DNA of 64,000 nucleotides. Source: Salinicoccus carnicancri Crm (GTDB taxonomy: Bacteria; Bacillota; Bacilli; Staphylococcales; Salinicoccaceae). Below are positions 9,927 through 18,891 of the stretch, piece after piece. The notes beneath the pieces are model-generated. The model saw nothing but the letters and a program-made list of their open reading frames with translations. It was not told the DNA's origin and did not search any database. The stretch spans positions 124,001-188,000 of the forward strand of contig NZ_ANAM01000006.1 of NCBI RefSeq assembly GCF_000330705.1. The letters run 5' to 3'. Within the stretch, counting starts at the first letter, position 1; each line of letters starts with the position of its first letter. The position numbers were made by a program, and so were the translations under genes.

Positions 9927-9960
9927 AAGTCAGAAAGGCGAGCCTTTCTGACTTATTTTT
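9927..9960 (+). terminator. Terminator after ftsZ
   Basis: A perfect 12-bp stem, AAGTCAGAAAGG (9927-9938) with CCTTTCTGACTT (9943-9954), has a CGAG tetraloop and is followed by ATTTTTT. It ends the ftsA-ftsZ unit 10 bases after the ftsZ stop. Confidence 0.95.
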
Positions 9961-9975
9961 TGAGGTGTGACGATG

Positions 9976-10746
9976 ATGAATCTTGTAAACCACCGCCATC
10001 ATGTCGGTTTTGAAAATCATGAAATATTGATGGGCTATACAAAAAGGGGAGGCGGCCGGAGCAATTATCCCAAGGACAGCTTCAACATGGCACTTTACAT
10101 AGGTGACGAGGACAGAAATGTCCATTCACACCAGGATGCACTGGGTCAAGAAATCGGTTTTCCGCCTGAGGAATGGATACTGCCCATACAGAAACACGGC
10201 GGGAATATCCGGGAGGGCGGAACACAGGATGCAGGTGTGAATATAAGACGGCTGACCGGTGAACTTCATGATGTGGACGGCATATACACATATGATCCCC
10301 GCCTGCTGCTGACCATGAATTATGCAGATTGTGTGCCGGTCTATATGTGGAGCAGGAAAAACAGCTTTACCGCCCTGGTCCATGCAGGGTGGCGGGGGAC
10401 ATCACACAATATAACAGGCCGGATGGCTGGATATTATGACGGCGATCCTGCCGATCTGGAAGTTGTCATCGGTGTGGCGATCAACGGTTCCTGTTATACT
10501 GTGGATAATAAGGTCATCGATGCGCTGGAATCTGCCGGCCTGCCCGCATGGGCATTCGAGGCGCATCAGGGCGGGTTCGACCTGGATCTGAAGGCTGTGA
10601 ACCGACATCAGGCGGTCATGGCAGGCGTGGATGCCCGCTCGGTGCATGTCACTGAAATTGGAACTGAAGAGACGGAGAAATTCTTCTCTTACCGTCTTGA
10701 GTCGGGCGACACAGGACGCGCCCTTGCATTCATCGGGAGGAAATAG
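9976..10746 (+). CDS. pgeF: PgeF/YlmD/YfiH family protein (multicopper oxidase-like, purine nucleoside hydrolase or peptidoglycan editing factor)
   Basis: A 256-residue member of the DUF152/YfiH family. The family binds a metal with conserved His and Cys residues, seen here as NYADCVPVYMW (about residues 112-122) and LVHAGWRGTS (about 134-143). Family members have been described as purine nucleoside phosphorylases/adenosine deaminases, as laccase-like, and in E. coli as a factor that prevents L-Ser misincorporation by MurC. The exact activity here cannot be told from sequence. In Bacillota it is always just downstream of ftsZ in the ylmDEFGH cluster. GTG 9967, ATG 9973 and ATG 9976 are all possible; 9976 has the best spacing from GAGGTG. 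Confidence 0.85.
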   Translation: MNLVNHRHHVGFENHEILMGYTKRGGGRSNYPKDSFNMALYIGDEDRNVHSHQDALGQEIGFPPEEWILPIQKHGGNIREGGTQDAGVNIRRLTGELHDVDGIYTYDPRLLLTMNYADCVPVYMWSRKNSFTALVHAGWRGTSHNITGRMAGYYDGDPADLEVVIGVAINGSCYTVDNKVIDALESAGLPAWAFEAHQGGFDLDLKAVNRHQAVMAGVDARSVHVTEIGTEETEKFFSYRLESGDTGRALAFIGRK

Positions 10747-10750
10747 ATAA

Positions 10751-11392
10751 ATGATCAGAGAGAATTACACACGTATCAAAGAGGAAACGGGTGATGATGC
10801 GACAATCATTGCCGTGACGAAATACCATACTGTCGAAGAGGCCCTGGAAGCTTATGATGCAGGTATACGGGATTTCGGCGAAAACCGTCCGGAAGGATTC
10901 CGCGAGAAACGGGAGGCGCTGCCCGCGGATGCAAATGTGCACTTCATAGGCACCCTCCAGTCGCGCAAAGTGAAACTGATTGCGGACGATCTTTATTACC
11001 TGCATTCGCTTGACCGTGAGTCGGTCGCAAAAAAAATTGAACAATACAGCGATCATACTGTAAAATGTTTTATACAAGTCAATGTCTCCGGCGAAGATTC
11101 AAAACACGGGCTTGCTCCGGCGGATGTCCCTGGATTCCTCGGTGCTCTCAGAGACTGCGAAAAGATCGAAGTCATCGGTCTGATGACCATGGCACCGAAT
11201 ACTGGAGACAGGCAGCTGATAGATGATGTTTTCAGGAGGCTTTCGGAGCTGAACCGGGAGCTTTCTGCGGAAAACGGCGGCAATATTCAGATCAGTGAGC
11301 TCAGCATGGGGATGAGCAATGACTATGACATTGCACTCCGCCATGGTGCGACCTTCGTCCGGATCGGCAGCAAAATTATGGGAAGCAGGTGA
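10751..11392 (+). CDS. ylmE: PLP homeostasis protein YlmE (YggS/PROSC family)
   Basis: A 213-residue pyridoxal-phosphate-binding TIM-barrel protein. The PLP lysine is in [13 protein letters not shown] (about residues 18-30, Lys about 24), and [24 protein letters not shown] and [12 protein letters not shown] are conserved family motifs. It is thought to control the free PLP pool and amino acid balance and has no known catalytic reaction. It starts 4 bases after the pgeF stop and overlaps sepF-proximal sequence at its end. It is slightly shorter than the usual 225-230 residues, with a compact N terminus. Confidence 0.92.
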   Translation: MIRENYTRIKEETGDDATIIAVTKYHTVEEALEAYDAGIRDFGENRPEGFREKREALPADANVHFIGTLQSRKVKLIADDLYYLHSLDRESVAKKIEQYSDHTVKCFIQVNVSGEDSKHGLAPADVPGFLGALRDCEKIEVIGLMTMAPNTGDRQLIDDVFRRLSELNRELSAENGGNIQISELSMGMSNDYDIALRHGATFVRIGSKIMGSR

Positions 11393-11397
11393 ATGCC

Positions 11398-11997
11398 ATG
11401 GCCATCAAGAAATTTTTTAAAGATATGTTCGTAGTGGAATACGAAGAAGACGTCCCGGCAGAAACTCAGGAGCCGGAGAAAAAGAAATCCCAGGCAAATC
11501 CAAAGGTGACCAGTTTTGAGCAATCAGCCAAAAAACGCCCAGCTCCTGTGGAAACTGAAAAAGACGGGGATAAGAAACAGGCGAAGGGCCAGGGTGCCAG
11601 GGAAAAGAAGATGACGGAAGGCACCCGGGGTCCCGACAGAAGAAAATCAGCTGCAGGGCGCCGGGAGAAAGACAAGAACACAATCAGGAACGAGAAGGAG
11701 ACGAAACTGATGACGGCAGAAACGAGCAATACGAAAGTTTGTCTTTTCGAACCGAGGGTTTTTTCAGAAACACAGGATATTGCCGATGAGCTGAAGGCTG
11801 AACGTGCAGCACTTGTTAATCTGTCCAAAGTGGACCATGGTCCGAAGATGCGCATTGTCGATTTTCTGAGTGGAACGGTATATGCGCTTGACGGTGATAT
11901 TCAGAAAGTCGGAAGCGACATCTTCCTGTGCACTCCGAACAGTGTAGGTGTAGAAGGGGAAATCAGCGGACAGAAAGACCACTCAGAAGAAATTTAA
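11398..11997 (+). CDS. sepF: Cell division protein SepF
   Basis: A 199-residue protein with a short N-terminal amphipathic helix ([18 protein letters not shown]), a long Lys/Glu-rich disordered stretch (about residues 20-105) and the C-terminal SepF (DUF552) domain, where [20 protein letters not shown] and [19 protein letters not shown] are recognisable. SepF polymerises into rings, binds the FtsZ C-terminal peptide and anchors it to the membrane. The linker is longer than in B. subtilis SepF (about 150 residues in total). ATG 11398 is preferred over GTG 11389, because AGGTGA lies 6 bases upstream. Confidence 0.94.
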   Translation: MAIKKFFKDMFVVEYEEDVPAETQEPEKKKSQANPKVTSFEQSAKKRPAPVETEKDGDKKQAKGQGAREKKMTEGTRGPDRRKSAAGRREKDKNTIRNEKETKLMTAETSNTKVCLFEPRVFSETQDIADELKAERAALVNLSKVDHGPKMRIVDFLSGTVYALDGDIQKVGSDIFLCTPNSVGVEGEISGQKDHSEEI

Positions 11998-12008
11998 GGA
12001 GAGTTATT

Positions 12009-12314
12009 TTGGATAATCAATTAATCATTGAAATACTTTTGTTTATAAGGAACTTCATCAATACAGTATTCCCCATCTTCACATGGGGACTGATCATATA
12101 CATTCTGAGTTCGTGGCTGCCGGCACTGCGTGAATCCGCGTTCGGCCGGATACTCGGGAAAATCTACGAACCGATATTGGAACCGGTCAGGAATCTGATC
12201 CCGCCTCTCGGAGGGATGCTCGACCTTTCCCCGATCATCCTTCTTATCGGGCTGAAATTATTCCAAAGCGGCCTGAACTCCATTTTCCAGGCGATCATCA
12301 CGGCACTGGTCTGA
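12009..12314 (+). CDS. ylmG: YggT-family membrane protein YlmG
   Basis: A 101-residue protein of the YggT/YlmG family, with two hydrophobic segments (about residues 5-35 and 70-98) and the conserved patch ILGKIYEPILEPVRNLIPPLGGMLDLSPI between them (read here in two parts). Its role is unclear; it is linked genetically to division and membrane organisation. The start is TTG, set by AAGGAGA ending about 6 bases upstream and by the family N terminus LDNQLIIEILL. It sits between sepF and ylmH as in other Bacillota. Confidence 0.88.
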   Translation: MDNQLIIEILLFIRNFINTVFPIFTWGLIIYILSSWLPALRESAFGRILGKIYEPILEPVRNLIPPLGGMLDLSPIILLIGLKLFQSGLNSIFQAIITALV

Positions 12315-12329
12315 ACCGAATATGAGGTA

Positions 12330-12383
12330 TGGGCGCCCGGGACGGATATGTCATGAATGCGTATCCCGGAGCGCCCAATTTTT
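12330..12383 (+). terminator. Terminator between ylmG and ylmH
   Basis: TGGGCGCCCGGGA (12330-12342) pairs with TCCCGGAGCGCCCA (12364-12377) with one bulge, leaving a 21-base loop, followed by ATTTTTAT. It probably stops or attenuates reading into ylmH. No clear promoter for ylmH was found in the remaining 40 bases. Confidence 0.75.
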
Positions 12384-12423
12384 ATATGCAGCACGAGTAT
12401 CAAAGTAGGATGGCGGAGGATGA

Positions 12424-13209
12424 ATGATGAAAGAGATCTATCAGCATTTCAGGAAAGAAGAACATGATAGGATTACGATGCTGAACGGTAAGTTTGAAAT
12501 AGCGTCCAGGGATTACTACCCGGTCCTCCTGGATTTCCTTGATCCCCGGGAGCGGAAGATTGTACGCAGTATCGCCGGTTCATATCCGGATCTGAGGGTC
12601 GAATTTTACGGCGGAGGCACAGGGGAGCGGGAACGTGAGCGTGCGATGATAATCCCGGAATTGCTCGAAGCAGCGAAGGATGACTTTGAGGTGCTGGTAT
12701 TTGAAATAGGCTATCCCGAAAAATTCGTCACGCTGACCCACCGCAATGTTCTCGGCGCTGTCATGAATGTCGGACTCGACCGATCCCTCATTGGTGACAT
12801 CATAACAGGGGACAGGATCCAGCTCGCAATCGCGGCACCCTATGCGCCGATGTTCGAAGAGACGCTCAGCAGGATAAAAAATGCACCGGTGACCCTCACC
12901 GAAATCCCCCATGAATCATTCATGGATCCTGTGGATGATGGAAAGAGCCACGTCATACTGTCGTCATCATTCAGGCTGGATACCGTCATTTCGGAGGTCA
13001 TCAACGAAGGCAGGGCCAAGTCCAAAAGCCGCGTGGAGAAGGGCAGAGTGAAGGTGAATCATTCGATTGTTAACGAACCATCGTTTATAATGGAAACCGG
13101 CGATATCATATCGGTGAGGCACTTCGGCCGTTTTGTCATCGATTCCCTGATTGCAGAAACCAGGAAAGGGAAGTACCGCATTCTGGTTAGACTGTACAGA
13201 GACGGGTAA
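12424..13209 (+). CDS. ylmH: S4-domain RNA-binding protein YlmH
   Basis: A 261-residue protein with an N-terminal YlmH domain (LLDFLDPRERKIVRSIAG near residue 37) and a C-terminal S4 RNA-binding domain (about residues 180-255, with INEGRAKSKSRVEKGRVKVN). YlmH homologues bind stalled 50S subunits carrying peptidyl-tRNA and act in ribosome-associated quality control as an alternative to RqcH; rqcH is also in this window at 39370-41067. GGCGGAGG lies just upstream of ATG ATG at 12424/12427, and either could be used. divIVA follows 21 bases downstream. Confidence 0.9.
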   Translation: MMKEIYQHFRKEEHDRITMLNGKFEIASRDYYPVLLDFLDPRERKIVRSIAGSYPDLRVEFYGGGTGERERERAMIIPELLEAAKDDFEVLVFEIGYPEKFVTLTHRNVLGAVMNVGLDRSLIGDIITGDRIQLAIAAPYAPMFEETLSRIKNAPVTLTEIPHESFMDPVDDGKSHVILSSSFRLDTVISEVINEGRAKSKSRVEKGRVKVNHSIVNEPSFIMETGDIISVRHFGRFVIDSLIAETRKGKYRILVRLYRDG

Positions 13210-13230
13210 ACACAAGTTGAGGTGAAGGAT

Positions 13231-13740
13231 ATGGATAGAGAGGAAGCGGTGAACAGGAAGTTCGCAACAGTATACCGCGGATTGGATGAAAAAGAGGTGC
13301 GCGACCACCTGAAAAGGCTGCAGGATGAAATTGAATCCCGTGAGGAGAAAATCAGGCAGCTTGAAGGTCTGCTTGATGACCGCGAGGAGAACCTGAACAG
13401 TTTCAGAAATGTCGAAACGAGCATCAACGAGGCAATCCTTACTGCCCAGCGTGCAGGGGATGAGACTAAGCGCATTGCCAGTGACCGTGCCGAAGAGATA
13501 GTTGCGGGGGCTTCGGCAGAACGCGAACGCATCATTGAGGATGCGATGGCACGCGCCCGTAACATAGCGTCACAGACAGAGGATATGAAACGGCAGTCCA
13601 AAGTTTTCAGGGCGAGGTTCAAAATGCTCGTCGAAGCACAGCTAGACCTTCTCAAATCGGAGGATTGGGACTATCTTCTCGATTTTGAGCAGAATCAGGC
13701 ACACCGGCTGGACGACAGGGAGCCGGGGTCCGGCGAATGA
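13231..13740 (+). CDS. divIVA: Cell division/polarity protein DivIVA
   Basis: A 169-residue coiled-coil protein. The N-terminal lipid-binding domain is recognisable (NRKFATVYRGLDEKEVRDHL, residues about 8-27), followed by nearly continuous heptads to about residue 150. DivIVA binds curved membrane at the septum and recruits partners. It is the last gene of the ylm block and lies before ileS, its usual place. ATG 13231 has GAGGTG 6 bases upstream; an in-frame GTG at 13222 is less likely. Confidence 0.92.
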   Translation: MDREEAVNRKFATVYRGLDEKEVRDHLKRLQDEIESREEKIRQLEGLLDDREENLNSFRNVETSINEAILTAQRAGDETKRIASDRAEEIVAGASAERERIIEDAMARARNIASQTEDMKRQSKVFRARFKMLVEAQLDLLKSEDWDYLLDFEQNQAHRLDDREPGSGE

Positions 13741-13744
13741 CATA

Positions 13745-13773
13745 TTGACGGATTGTCAAATATTTAGCATAAT
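13745..13773 (+). promoter_or_regulatory. Promoter of the ileS T-box leader
   Basis: TTGACG (13745-13750) and CATAAT (13768-13773) are separated by 17 bases, 5 of 6 matches each. A second pair, TTGTCA (13753) and TAGTAT (13776), overlaps it. Either would begin transcription just before the T-box stem I. Confidence 0.6.
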
Positions 13774-13789
13774 AATAGTATTGTTAGAC

Positions 13790-13976
13790 ATGCAGGCGTC
13801 ATTGAGTGATACCAGCGACCGGAGGATGGTGAGAGCTCCGGCTCAGGGTGACGGTGCTGATATCACTAATGATGTATTTGAATATACTGGACAAGTGGAC
13901 TCATGTCGTGGGTCAATGAGGGTGGTACCGCGGATATTCATTCGCCCCTGTTGAAACACGGCATGAGTCCTTTTTA
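13790..13976 (+). promoter_or_regulatory. T-box riboswitch (isoleucine) upstream of ileS
   Basis: The 267-base gap before ileS holds a T-box leader. The hallmark AGGGTGGTACCGCG is at 13919-13932. A terminator stem GGACTCATGTCGTG (13897-13910) pairs with CACGGCATGAGTCC (13957-13970) with one G-U pair, followed by TTTTT. Stem I lies at about 13800-13870 and contains the GA-rich AGTGATACCAG region. An ATC at 13862-13864, in GATATCACTA, is the likely isoleucine specifier codon. Uncharged tRNA-Ile should stabilise the antiterminator and let ileS be transcribed. The specifier assignment is inference from position and from the downstream gene. Confidence 0.93.
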
Positions 13977-14007
13977 ATGACAATACATTTGAAAAGGAGT
14001 TAGGAAA

Positions 14008-16746
14008 ATGGACTATAAAGACACATTGCTGATGCCAAAGACGAAATTCAAGATGCGCGGCGGCCTTGTCAATAAAGAACCGCAGATGCAAAAAGAGTGG
14101 GCTGAAGCCAACCTTTACGAAAAGAAACTGAAACAGAACGAAGGCAACACGCGGTATGTGCTTCATGACGGCCCGCCGTATGCGAACGGTTCGCTCCACA
14201 TGGGTCATGCCCTGAACAAGATCATCAAGGACATCATCATCAGAAACAAGCAGATGCGCGGTTTCTATGCCCCGTATGTTCCCGGGTGGGACACTCACGG
14301 CCTGCCGATAGAGCAGGCGCTGACAAACAAAGGCGTGGACCGCAAAAGCATGTCCATCGAGGAATTCAGGAACAAATGCATCGAATTTGCGAATACGCAG
14401 ATCGATCAGCAGCGCGAAGGATTCAAACGCATGGGAATCGATGGTGAGTGGGACAATCCTTATCTGACATATAAGCCGGAATTCGAAGCCGCGCAGGTCC
14501 GGGTGTTAAAAGATATGGTCGGAAAAGGTCTGATCTACAAAGGGAAAAAGCCGATCTACTGGTCTCCTGTAAGCGAATCCTCGCTTGCTGAAGCTGAACT
14601 TGAATATAAGGACAAACGTTCGCCGTCAATCTATGTCGCCTTTGATGTGGAAGATGGTAAAGGCGTGGTGGATTCCGGAGTCAAAATCGTCATCTGGACA
14701 ACCACTCCTTGGACGATCCCGTCCAACCTGGGCATTGCTGTCCACCCAGAACTGAACTATGTACAGTTCAACTATGAAGGGGCGGAGTATATCGTAGCGG
14801 AAGGCCTTCTTGACTCATTCTGCGAGGATGCTGATCTCAACAAGGAAAAAGTTGTGCGCACCAGGGAATTCAAAGGTTCAGAACTTGAATATATAACGGC
14901 AAAACATCCACTTTTCGACAGGTCGAGCCTTGTGGTCCTCGGCGAGCATGTCACACTCGACGGTGGAACAGGCTGTGTTCATACTGCCCCGGGACACGGT
15001 GACGATGACTTCATCATCGGCCAGAAATATGAACTGGGTGTATTAAGTCCTGTCGACGACAAAGGGGTGTTCACAAATGAAGCGGGCAAATATGAAGGGC
15101 TTTTCTATGACAAGGCCAACAAAGTGATTACAGAAGATCTTGAAGCGGCCGGTGCACTTGTGAAAATGAACTTCATCACGCACTCCTATCCACATGATTG
15201 GAGGTCGAAGACGCCCGTCATCTTCCGTGCGACACCACAGTGGTTTGCTTCAATAAAAAATGTGCGCCAGGATATCATCGATGCCCTTGATGATACAAAG
15301 TTCCAGGTGGAATGGAACCGCAGGCGCATGTCGAACATGATCAAAAACCGTGGTGACTGGGTCATTTCCCGCCAGCGTGTATGGGGTGTACCGCTGCCGT
15401 TCTTCTATGCAGAAAGTGGAGAGGAAATCGTCGATACCGGAGTCATTGAACATGTTGCCGCCCTGTTCGAAGAGCACGGTTCGAACATCTGGTTCGAATG
15501 GGATGCAAAAGCGCTTCTGCCGGAAGGGTTTACGCACCAGGGCTCACCGAATGGTGAATTCACAAAAGAGACGGATATCATGGATGTATGGTTCGATTCC
15601 GGTTCCACCCACCGTGGTGTGCTCACAACGCGGGACTATCTCACATATCCGGCAGACCTTTATTTTGAAGGTTCCGACCAATACCGTGGATGGTTCAATT
15701 CTTCAATCATCACCAGCGTGGCGACCAGGGGAATCGCCCCTTACAAGGAACTTCTGAGCCACGGGTTCGTCATGGACGGACAGGGCAGGAAGATGTCCAA
15801 GTCCGTTGGGAACGTGATACTGCCTGAGAAAGTGATGAAGCAGATGGGGGCTGACATCATCCGTCTGTGGGTAATGTCATCTGACTTCGAGGAGGATGTG
15901 AGGATTTCAGACGACATCCTGAAGCAGGTCTCCGAAGTGTACCGCAAGGTCAGGAACACATTCAGGTTCCTGCTCGGAAACGTGGCGGACTTCAATCCAT
16001 CGGAAGATGCGATCCGGTATGATGACATGATGGAAGTCGACCAGTTCATGTATCAGCGCTTCAATGAAATGATCAACCTGATGCGCGACTGCTATGAAAG
16101 GTACGACTATGTATCCATGTACCAGGCACTCCAGAACTACATCAATGTCGACCTGTCGAACTTCTATCTGGACTACGGCAAGGACATTCTCTACATCGAA
16201 CAGGAGAATGCACACATCAGGCGCAGCATGCAGACGGTCCTGTATAAGATTGTGACGGAACTAAACCGGCTCCTCGCACCGGTCCTTGTGCATACATCAG
16301 AAGAGATCCACCGGCACACACCGCATGTGGAAAAGGAAAGTGTACATCTTGAGTATCTGCCGGAAGAGGCGGAAGTTGATGAAAAACTCGTTCAGAAGTG
16401 GAAGGAATTCATGGCCGTGCGCGATGATGTATTCAAAGCCCTTGAATCGGCAAGGAATGAAAAGGTGATCGGCAAATCACTCGAGGCAAAAGTTTATGTG
16501 ACACGTCCTGACGGATTTGACTTTTCTGATATCAACGGCAGTCTCGAGCAGCTGTTCATCGTATCCCAGGTCGAAGTCGCGGATGCGCTTTTCGACGGCA
16601 TTGAATATGACAATGTCACTGTCAAAGTGGAGCATGCGGAAGGCACACGCTGCGAACGCTGCTGGAACTATTCCACGGCAGAGTCAATCAATGAAGGTGA
16701 CGATGATATCTGTCCGAGATGCCGCAGTGTTGTCGATGCGCTGTAG
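14008..16746 (+). CDS. ileS: Isoleucyl-tRNA synthetase
   Basis: A 912-residue class I aminoacyl-tRNA synthetase that charges tRNA-Ile. The HIGH motif is in [14 protein letters not shown] (about residues 51-64), the CP1 editing domain occupies about 200-400 (including [11 protein letters not shown]), and the KMSKS loop is [10 protein letters not shown] (about 593-602). A C-terminal zinc motif CERCWN...CPRC lies near residues 880-905. Length is typical of bacterial IleS. It is controlled by the T-box in front of it, and lspA follows 9 bases after the stop, so the two are probably cotranscribed. Confidence 0.99.
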   Translation: MDYKDTLLMPKTKFKMRGGLVNKEPQMQKEWAEANLYEKKLKQNEGNTRYVLHDGPPYANGSLHMGHALNKIIKDIIIRNKQMRGFYAPYVPGWDTHGLPIEQALTNKGVDRKSMSIEEFRNKCIEFANTQIDQQREGFKRMGIDGEWDNPYLTYKPEFEAAQVRVLKDMVGKGLIYKGKKPIYWSPVSESSLAEAELEYKDKRSPSIYVAFDVEDGKGVVDSGVKIVIWTTTPWTIPSNLGIAVHPELNYVQFNYEGAEYIVAEGLLDSFCEDADLNKEKVVRTREFKGSELEYITAKHPLFDRSSLVVLGEHVTLDGGTGCVHTAPGHGDDDFIIGQKYELGVLSPVDDKGVFTNEAGKYEGLFYDKANKVITEDLEAAGALVKMNFITHSYPHDWRSKTPVIFRATPQWFASIKNVRQDIIDALDDTKFQVEWNRRRMSNMIKNRGDWVISRQRVWGVPLPFFYAESGEEIVDTGVIEHVAALFEEHGSNIWFEWDAKALLPEGFTHQGSPNGEFTKETDIMDVWFDSGSTHRGVLTTRDYLTYPADLYFEGSDQYRGWFNSSIITSVATRGIAPYKELLSHGFVMDGQGRKMSKSVGNVILPEKVMKQMGADIIRLWVMSSDFEEDVRISDDILKQVSEVYRKVRNTFRFLLGNVADFNPSEDAIRYDDMMEVDQFMYQRFNEMINLMRDCYERYDYVSMYQALQNYINVDLSNFYLDYGKDILYIEQENAHIRRSMQTVLYKIVTELNRLLAPVLVHTSEEIHRHTPHVEKESVHLEYLPEEAEVDEKLVQKWKEFMAVRDDVFKALESARNEKVIGKSLEAKVYVTRPDGFDFSDINGSLEQLFIVSQVEVADALFDGIEYDNVTVKVEHAEGTRCERCWNYSTAESINEGDDDICPRCRSVVDAL

Positions 16747-16755
16747 GAGGGGCTC

Positions 16756-17241
16756 ATGAAAAGCTATAGAATCATACCGATGGCCCTCTTTGCCGCCTTT
16801 CTGATCGGGCTGGATCAGCTGACCAAATTTCTGGTTGTCACCCGGATGGAGGAGGGTGAGTCCATACCGGTCCTCGGAAAATACCTTGCGATCACTTCCC
16901 ACCGCAACAGTGGTGCCGCCTGGGGGATGCTCCAGGGGCAGATGATCTTCTTTTATATCATCACTGTGGTCGTACTCGCCATTTTGGTTTATGTGTACAT
17001 CAGGGAAGCAAAAGATAATTTACTGCTGCAGACTGCCATCGTGATGCTCGCTGCCGGTTCATTCGGCAATTTCATCGACCGCATTCTGTTCCAGGAAGTA
17101 GTGGATTTTGTTGACGTACTCCTGATCTTCTACGACTTTCCGATCTTCAATGTTGCCGACAGTGCACTGACTGTCGGCGTCGTGCTGATGATCGTTGAAT
17201 TCTTCTTTATGGGAAAAGGTGAAAAAGATGCAGGAAATTAA
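16756..17241 (+). CDS. lspA: Lipoprotein signal peptidase LspA
   Basis: A 161-residue inner-membrane aspartyl protease with four transmembrane helices. It cleaves signal peptides from diacylglyceryl-prolipoproteins. Conserved boxes are DQLTKF (about residues 20-25), NSGAAWGML (about 52-60), and the two catalytic aspartates in GNFIDRI (about 104-110) and FNVADSALTVG (about 130-140). It lies between ileS and rluD, as in staphylococci and bacilli, and overlaps the rluD start by 14 bases. Confidence 0.98.
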   Translation: MKSYRIIPMALFAAFLIGLDQLTKFLVVTRMEEGESIPVLGKYLAITSHRNSGAAWGMLQGQMIFFYIITVVVLAILVYVYIREAKDNLLLQTAIVMLAAGSFGNFIDRILFQEVVDFVDVLLIFYDFPIFNVADSALTVGVVLMIVEFFFMGKGEKDAGN

Positions 17242-18133
17242 AGTGACACATGCAGAGGATGGTCTCAGGATAGACCGTTTCCTTGCGGGAGTCGTGCCGG
17301 ATACATCCCGCAGTGACATGCAGGGGCGTATCAAAGAAGGCATAGTACTGGTAAACGGGAACACTGTGAAACCGAATTACAGAGTGAAGAAGGATGACCT
17401 GGTGAAAGTGGATGAGCGTGAGCTTGTCGAAAGCGACATCGTCCCTGAAGACCTTGGTCTTGATATCGTCCATGAAGACGATCATGTGGCCGTTGTGTAC
17501 AAGCCGCGCGGCATGGTGGTGCACCCCGCCGCCGGCCACACTTCCGGTACGCTCGTCAACGGTCTGATGCACCAGTTGGATAACCTGTCCGGCATCAACG
17601 GTGAATTGAGGCCCGGTATCGTGCACAGGATTGACAAGGATACGAGCGGGTTGCTCATGGTGGCCAAAGACGATGTGACGCACCGGGCGCTTGTCGATCA
17701 GCTTGTGGACAAGTCCGTGACGCGCAGATATACTGCACTGGTCCACGGCGTGATCCCCCATGACAAGGGAACAATCGAGGCGCCGATCGGCAGGAACCCG
17801 AAAGAGCGCCAGGCAATGGCCGTAGTGGATGATGGCAAGGAAGCTGTGACGCATTTCAATGTGATTGAACGCTTCGATGATTTCACTCTGGTGGAATGCA
17901 TACTCGAGACCGGCCGCACTCATCAGATTCGCGTCCACATGAAATACATCGGCTACCCCCTTGCCGGCGATCCGAAGTACGGACAGCGCAAAACACTTGA
18001 TACAGACGGTCAGATGCTCCATGCGGGCACCATCGGATTCGTCCACCCGGCGAAGGATGAGTATATGGAATTTACGTCGCCGCTGCCGGATGAATTCGAA
18101 GATATCATTTCAGAACTTGAACACAAATCCTGA
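17228..18133 (+). CDS. rluD: Ribosomal large-subunit pseudouridine synthase, RluD family
   Basis: A 301-residue RluA/RluD-family enzyme that isomerises uridines in 23S rRNA. An S4 domain at the N terminus (about residues 12-70, LRIDRFLAGVVPDTSRS) is followed by the catalytic domain with the aspartate motif HRIDKDTSGLLMVAK (about 132-146) and the C-terminal TGRTHQIRVHM motif. In B. subtilis the syntenic gene is ylyB. The exact target uridine is not certain. ATG 17228 follows AAAAGGTG and gives the family N terminus. Confidence 0.94.
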   Translation: MQEIKVTHAEDGLRIDRFLAGVVPDTSRSDMQGRIKEGIVLVNGNTVKPNYRVKKDDLVKVDERELVESDIVPEDLGLDIVHEDDHVAVVYKPRGMVVHPAAGHTSGTLVNGLMHQLDNLSGINGELRPGIVHRIDKDTSGLLMVAKDDVTHRALVDQLVDKSVTRRYTALVHGVIPHDKGTIEAPIGRNPKERQAMAVVDDGKEAVTHFNVIERFDDFTLVECILETGRTHQIRVHMKYIGYPLAGDPKYGQRKTLDTDGQMLHAGTIGFVHPAKDEYMEFTSPLPDEFEDIISELEHKS

Positions 18134-18140
18134 TAAATCC

Positions 18141-18169
18141 TTGACTTTGGAATTCATTAGGCATAGACT
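18141..18169 (+). promoter_or_regulatory. Promoter of the pyr operon
   Basis: TTGACT (18141-18146) and TAGACT (18164-18169) are separated by 17 bases and sit 8 bases after the rluD stop, directly before the PyrR attenuator. The -35 matches 5 of 6 and the -10 matches 4 of 6. Confidence 0.6.
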
Positions 18170-18191
18170 GTTATAGAAAAGTGAATAGAAA

Positions 18192-18320
18192 ATGTCTTTA
18201 AACGGAGTCCCGTGAGGCTCCAAAGACATGATATGGACGGATGCATCCTGCCCGCGGGCGGGACTGCAGGTTTTTTGGGATACGTGTATACTCATGTCTT
18301 TGGACATGAGTATTTTTTTA
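18192..18320 (+). promoter_or_regulatory. PyrR-dependent transcription attenuator
   Basis: The leader folds into three mutually exclusive hairpins. The anti-antiterminator pairs ATGTCTTT (18192-18199) with AAAGACAT (18222-18229) and shows the PyrR-binding loop AGTCCCGTGAGGCT (18206-18219). The terminator pairs ATACTCATGTC (18288-18298) with GACATGAGTAT (18303-18313), followed by a run of T. The antiterminator pairs CAAAGACATG (18221-18230) perfectly with CATGTCTTTG (18293-18302). UMP-bound PyrR should stabilise the first hairpin and cause termination. It is the only such leader visible in the operon. Confidence 0.95.
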
Positions 18321-18349
18321 TACAAAAATTCGGATAGGAGACAGGGAAA

Positions 18350-18877
18350 ATGAAAAAGAGAACGATTCTGGATGAATCACAGATCACAAGATCACTGACG
18401 CGCATATCACATGAAATACTGGAACGGAATAAAGGGACGGAGGGCCTCGTATTCGTCGGAGTCAAAACGAGAGGGGAGTTCCTGGCCAACCGTCTTCAGA
18501 AGAAGGTCGAGGAGATAGACGGTGTCACGATTCCGACAGGCACACTGGACATTACAGCCTACCGGGATGACAAGGAACCTGATACCGATGCACTGGCGGA
18601 TGCGATAGACATCGATGTTGCGCTTGATGGCAGACATGTCATCATCGTCGATGATGTACTCTATACCGGCCGCACCATCCGGGCGGCGATGGATGCGATA
18701 CTGAACCGGGTGCGGCCATCGAAAATATCCCTTGCAGTCCTGATAGACCGCGGGCACAGGGAGCTGCCGATCCGGGCAGATTACGCCGGCAAGAATATCC
18801 CGACCGCACGGGATGAAAAGATAAGTGTCAATCTGGAAGAATACGATGATGTGAACGAAGTGGTCATCAGCGAATAA
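18350..18877 (+). CDS. pyrR: PyrR, pyr operon attenuator and uracil phosphoribosyltransferase
   Basis: A 175-residue bifunctional protein. It binds the pyr leader RNA when UMP is high and causes termination, and it has weak uracil phosphoribosyltransferase activity. The PRPP-binding motif is VIIVDDVLYTGRTIRAA (about residues 97-113). The basic N terminus (RTILDESQITRSLTRI) and VGVKTRGEFLANRL fit the family, as does the length. It is first in its own target operon, 30 bases after the attenuator's T run. Confidence 0.98.
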   Translation: MKKRTILDESQITRSLTRISHEILERNKGTEGLVFVGVKTRGEFLANRLQKKVEEIDGVTIPTGTLDITAYRDDKEPDTDALADAIDIDVALDGRHVIIVDDVLYTGRTIRAAMDAILNRVRPSKISLAVLIDRGHRELPIRADYAGKNIPTARDEKISVNLEEYDDVNEVVISE

Positions 18878-18891
18878 CGGGGGGATCCTGA

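Noticed and set aside
13685-13954. An 89-codon frame running from the divIVA end through the leader before ileS
   Set aside because: The DNA is a T-box riboswitch with conserved RNA elements; the frame has no family resemblance and starts inside divIVA.
17207-18046. A 279-codon minus-strand frame opposite rluD
   Set aside because: Low-complexity His-rich antisense of a conserved gene, with no start context or domain.
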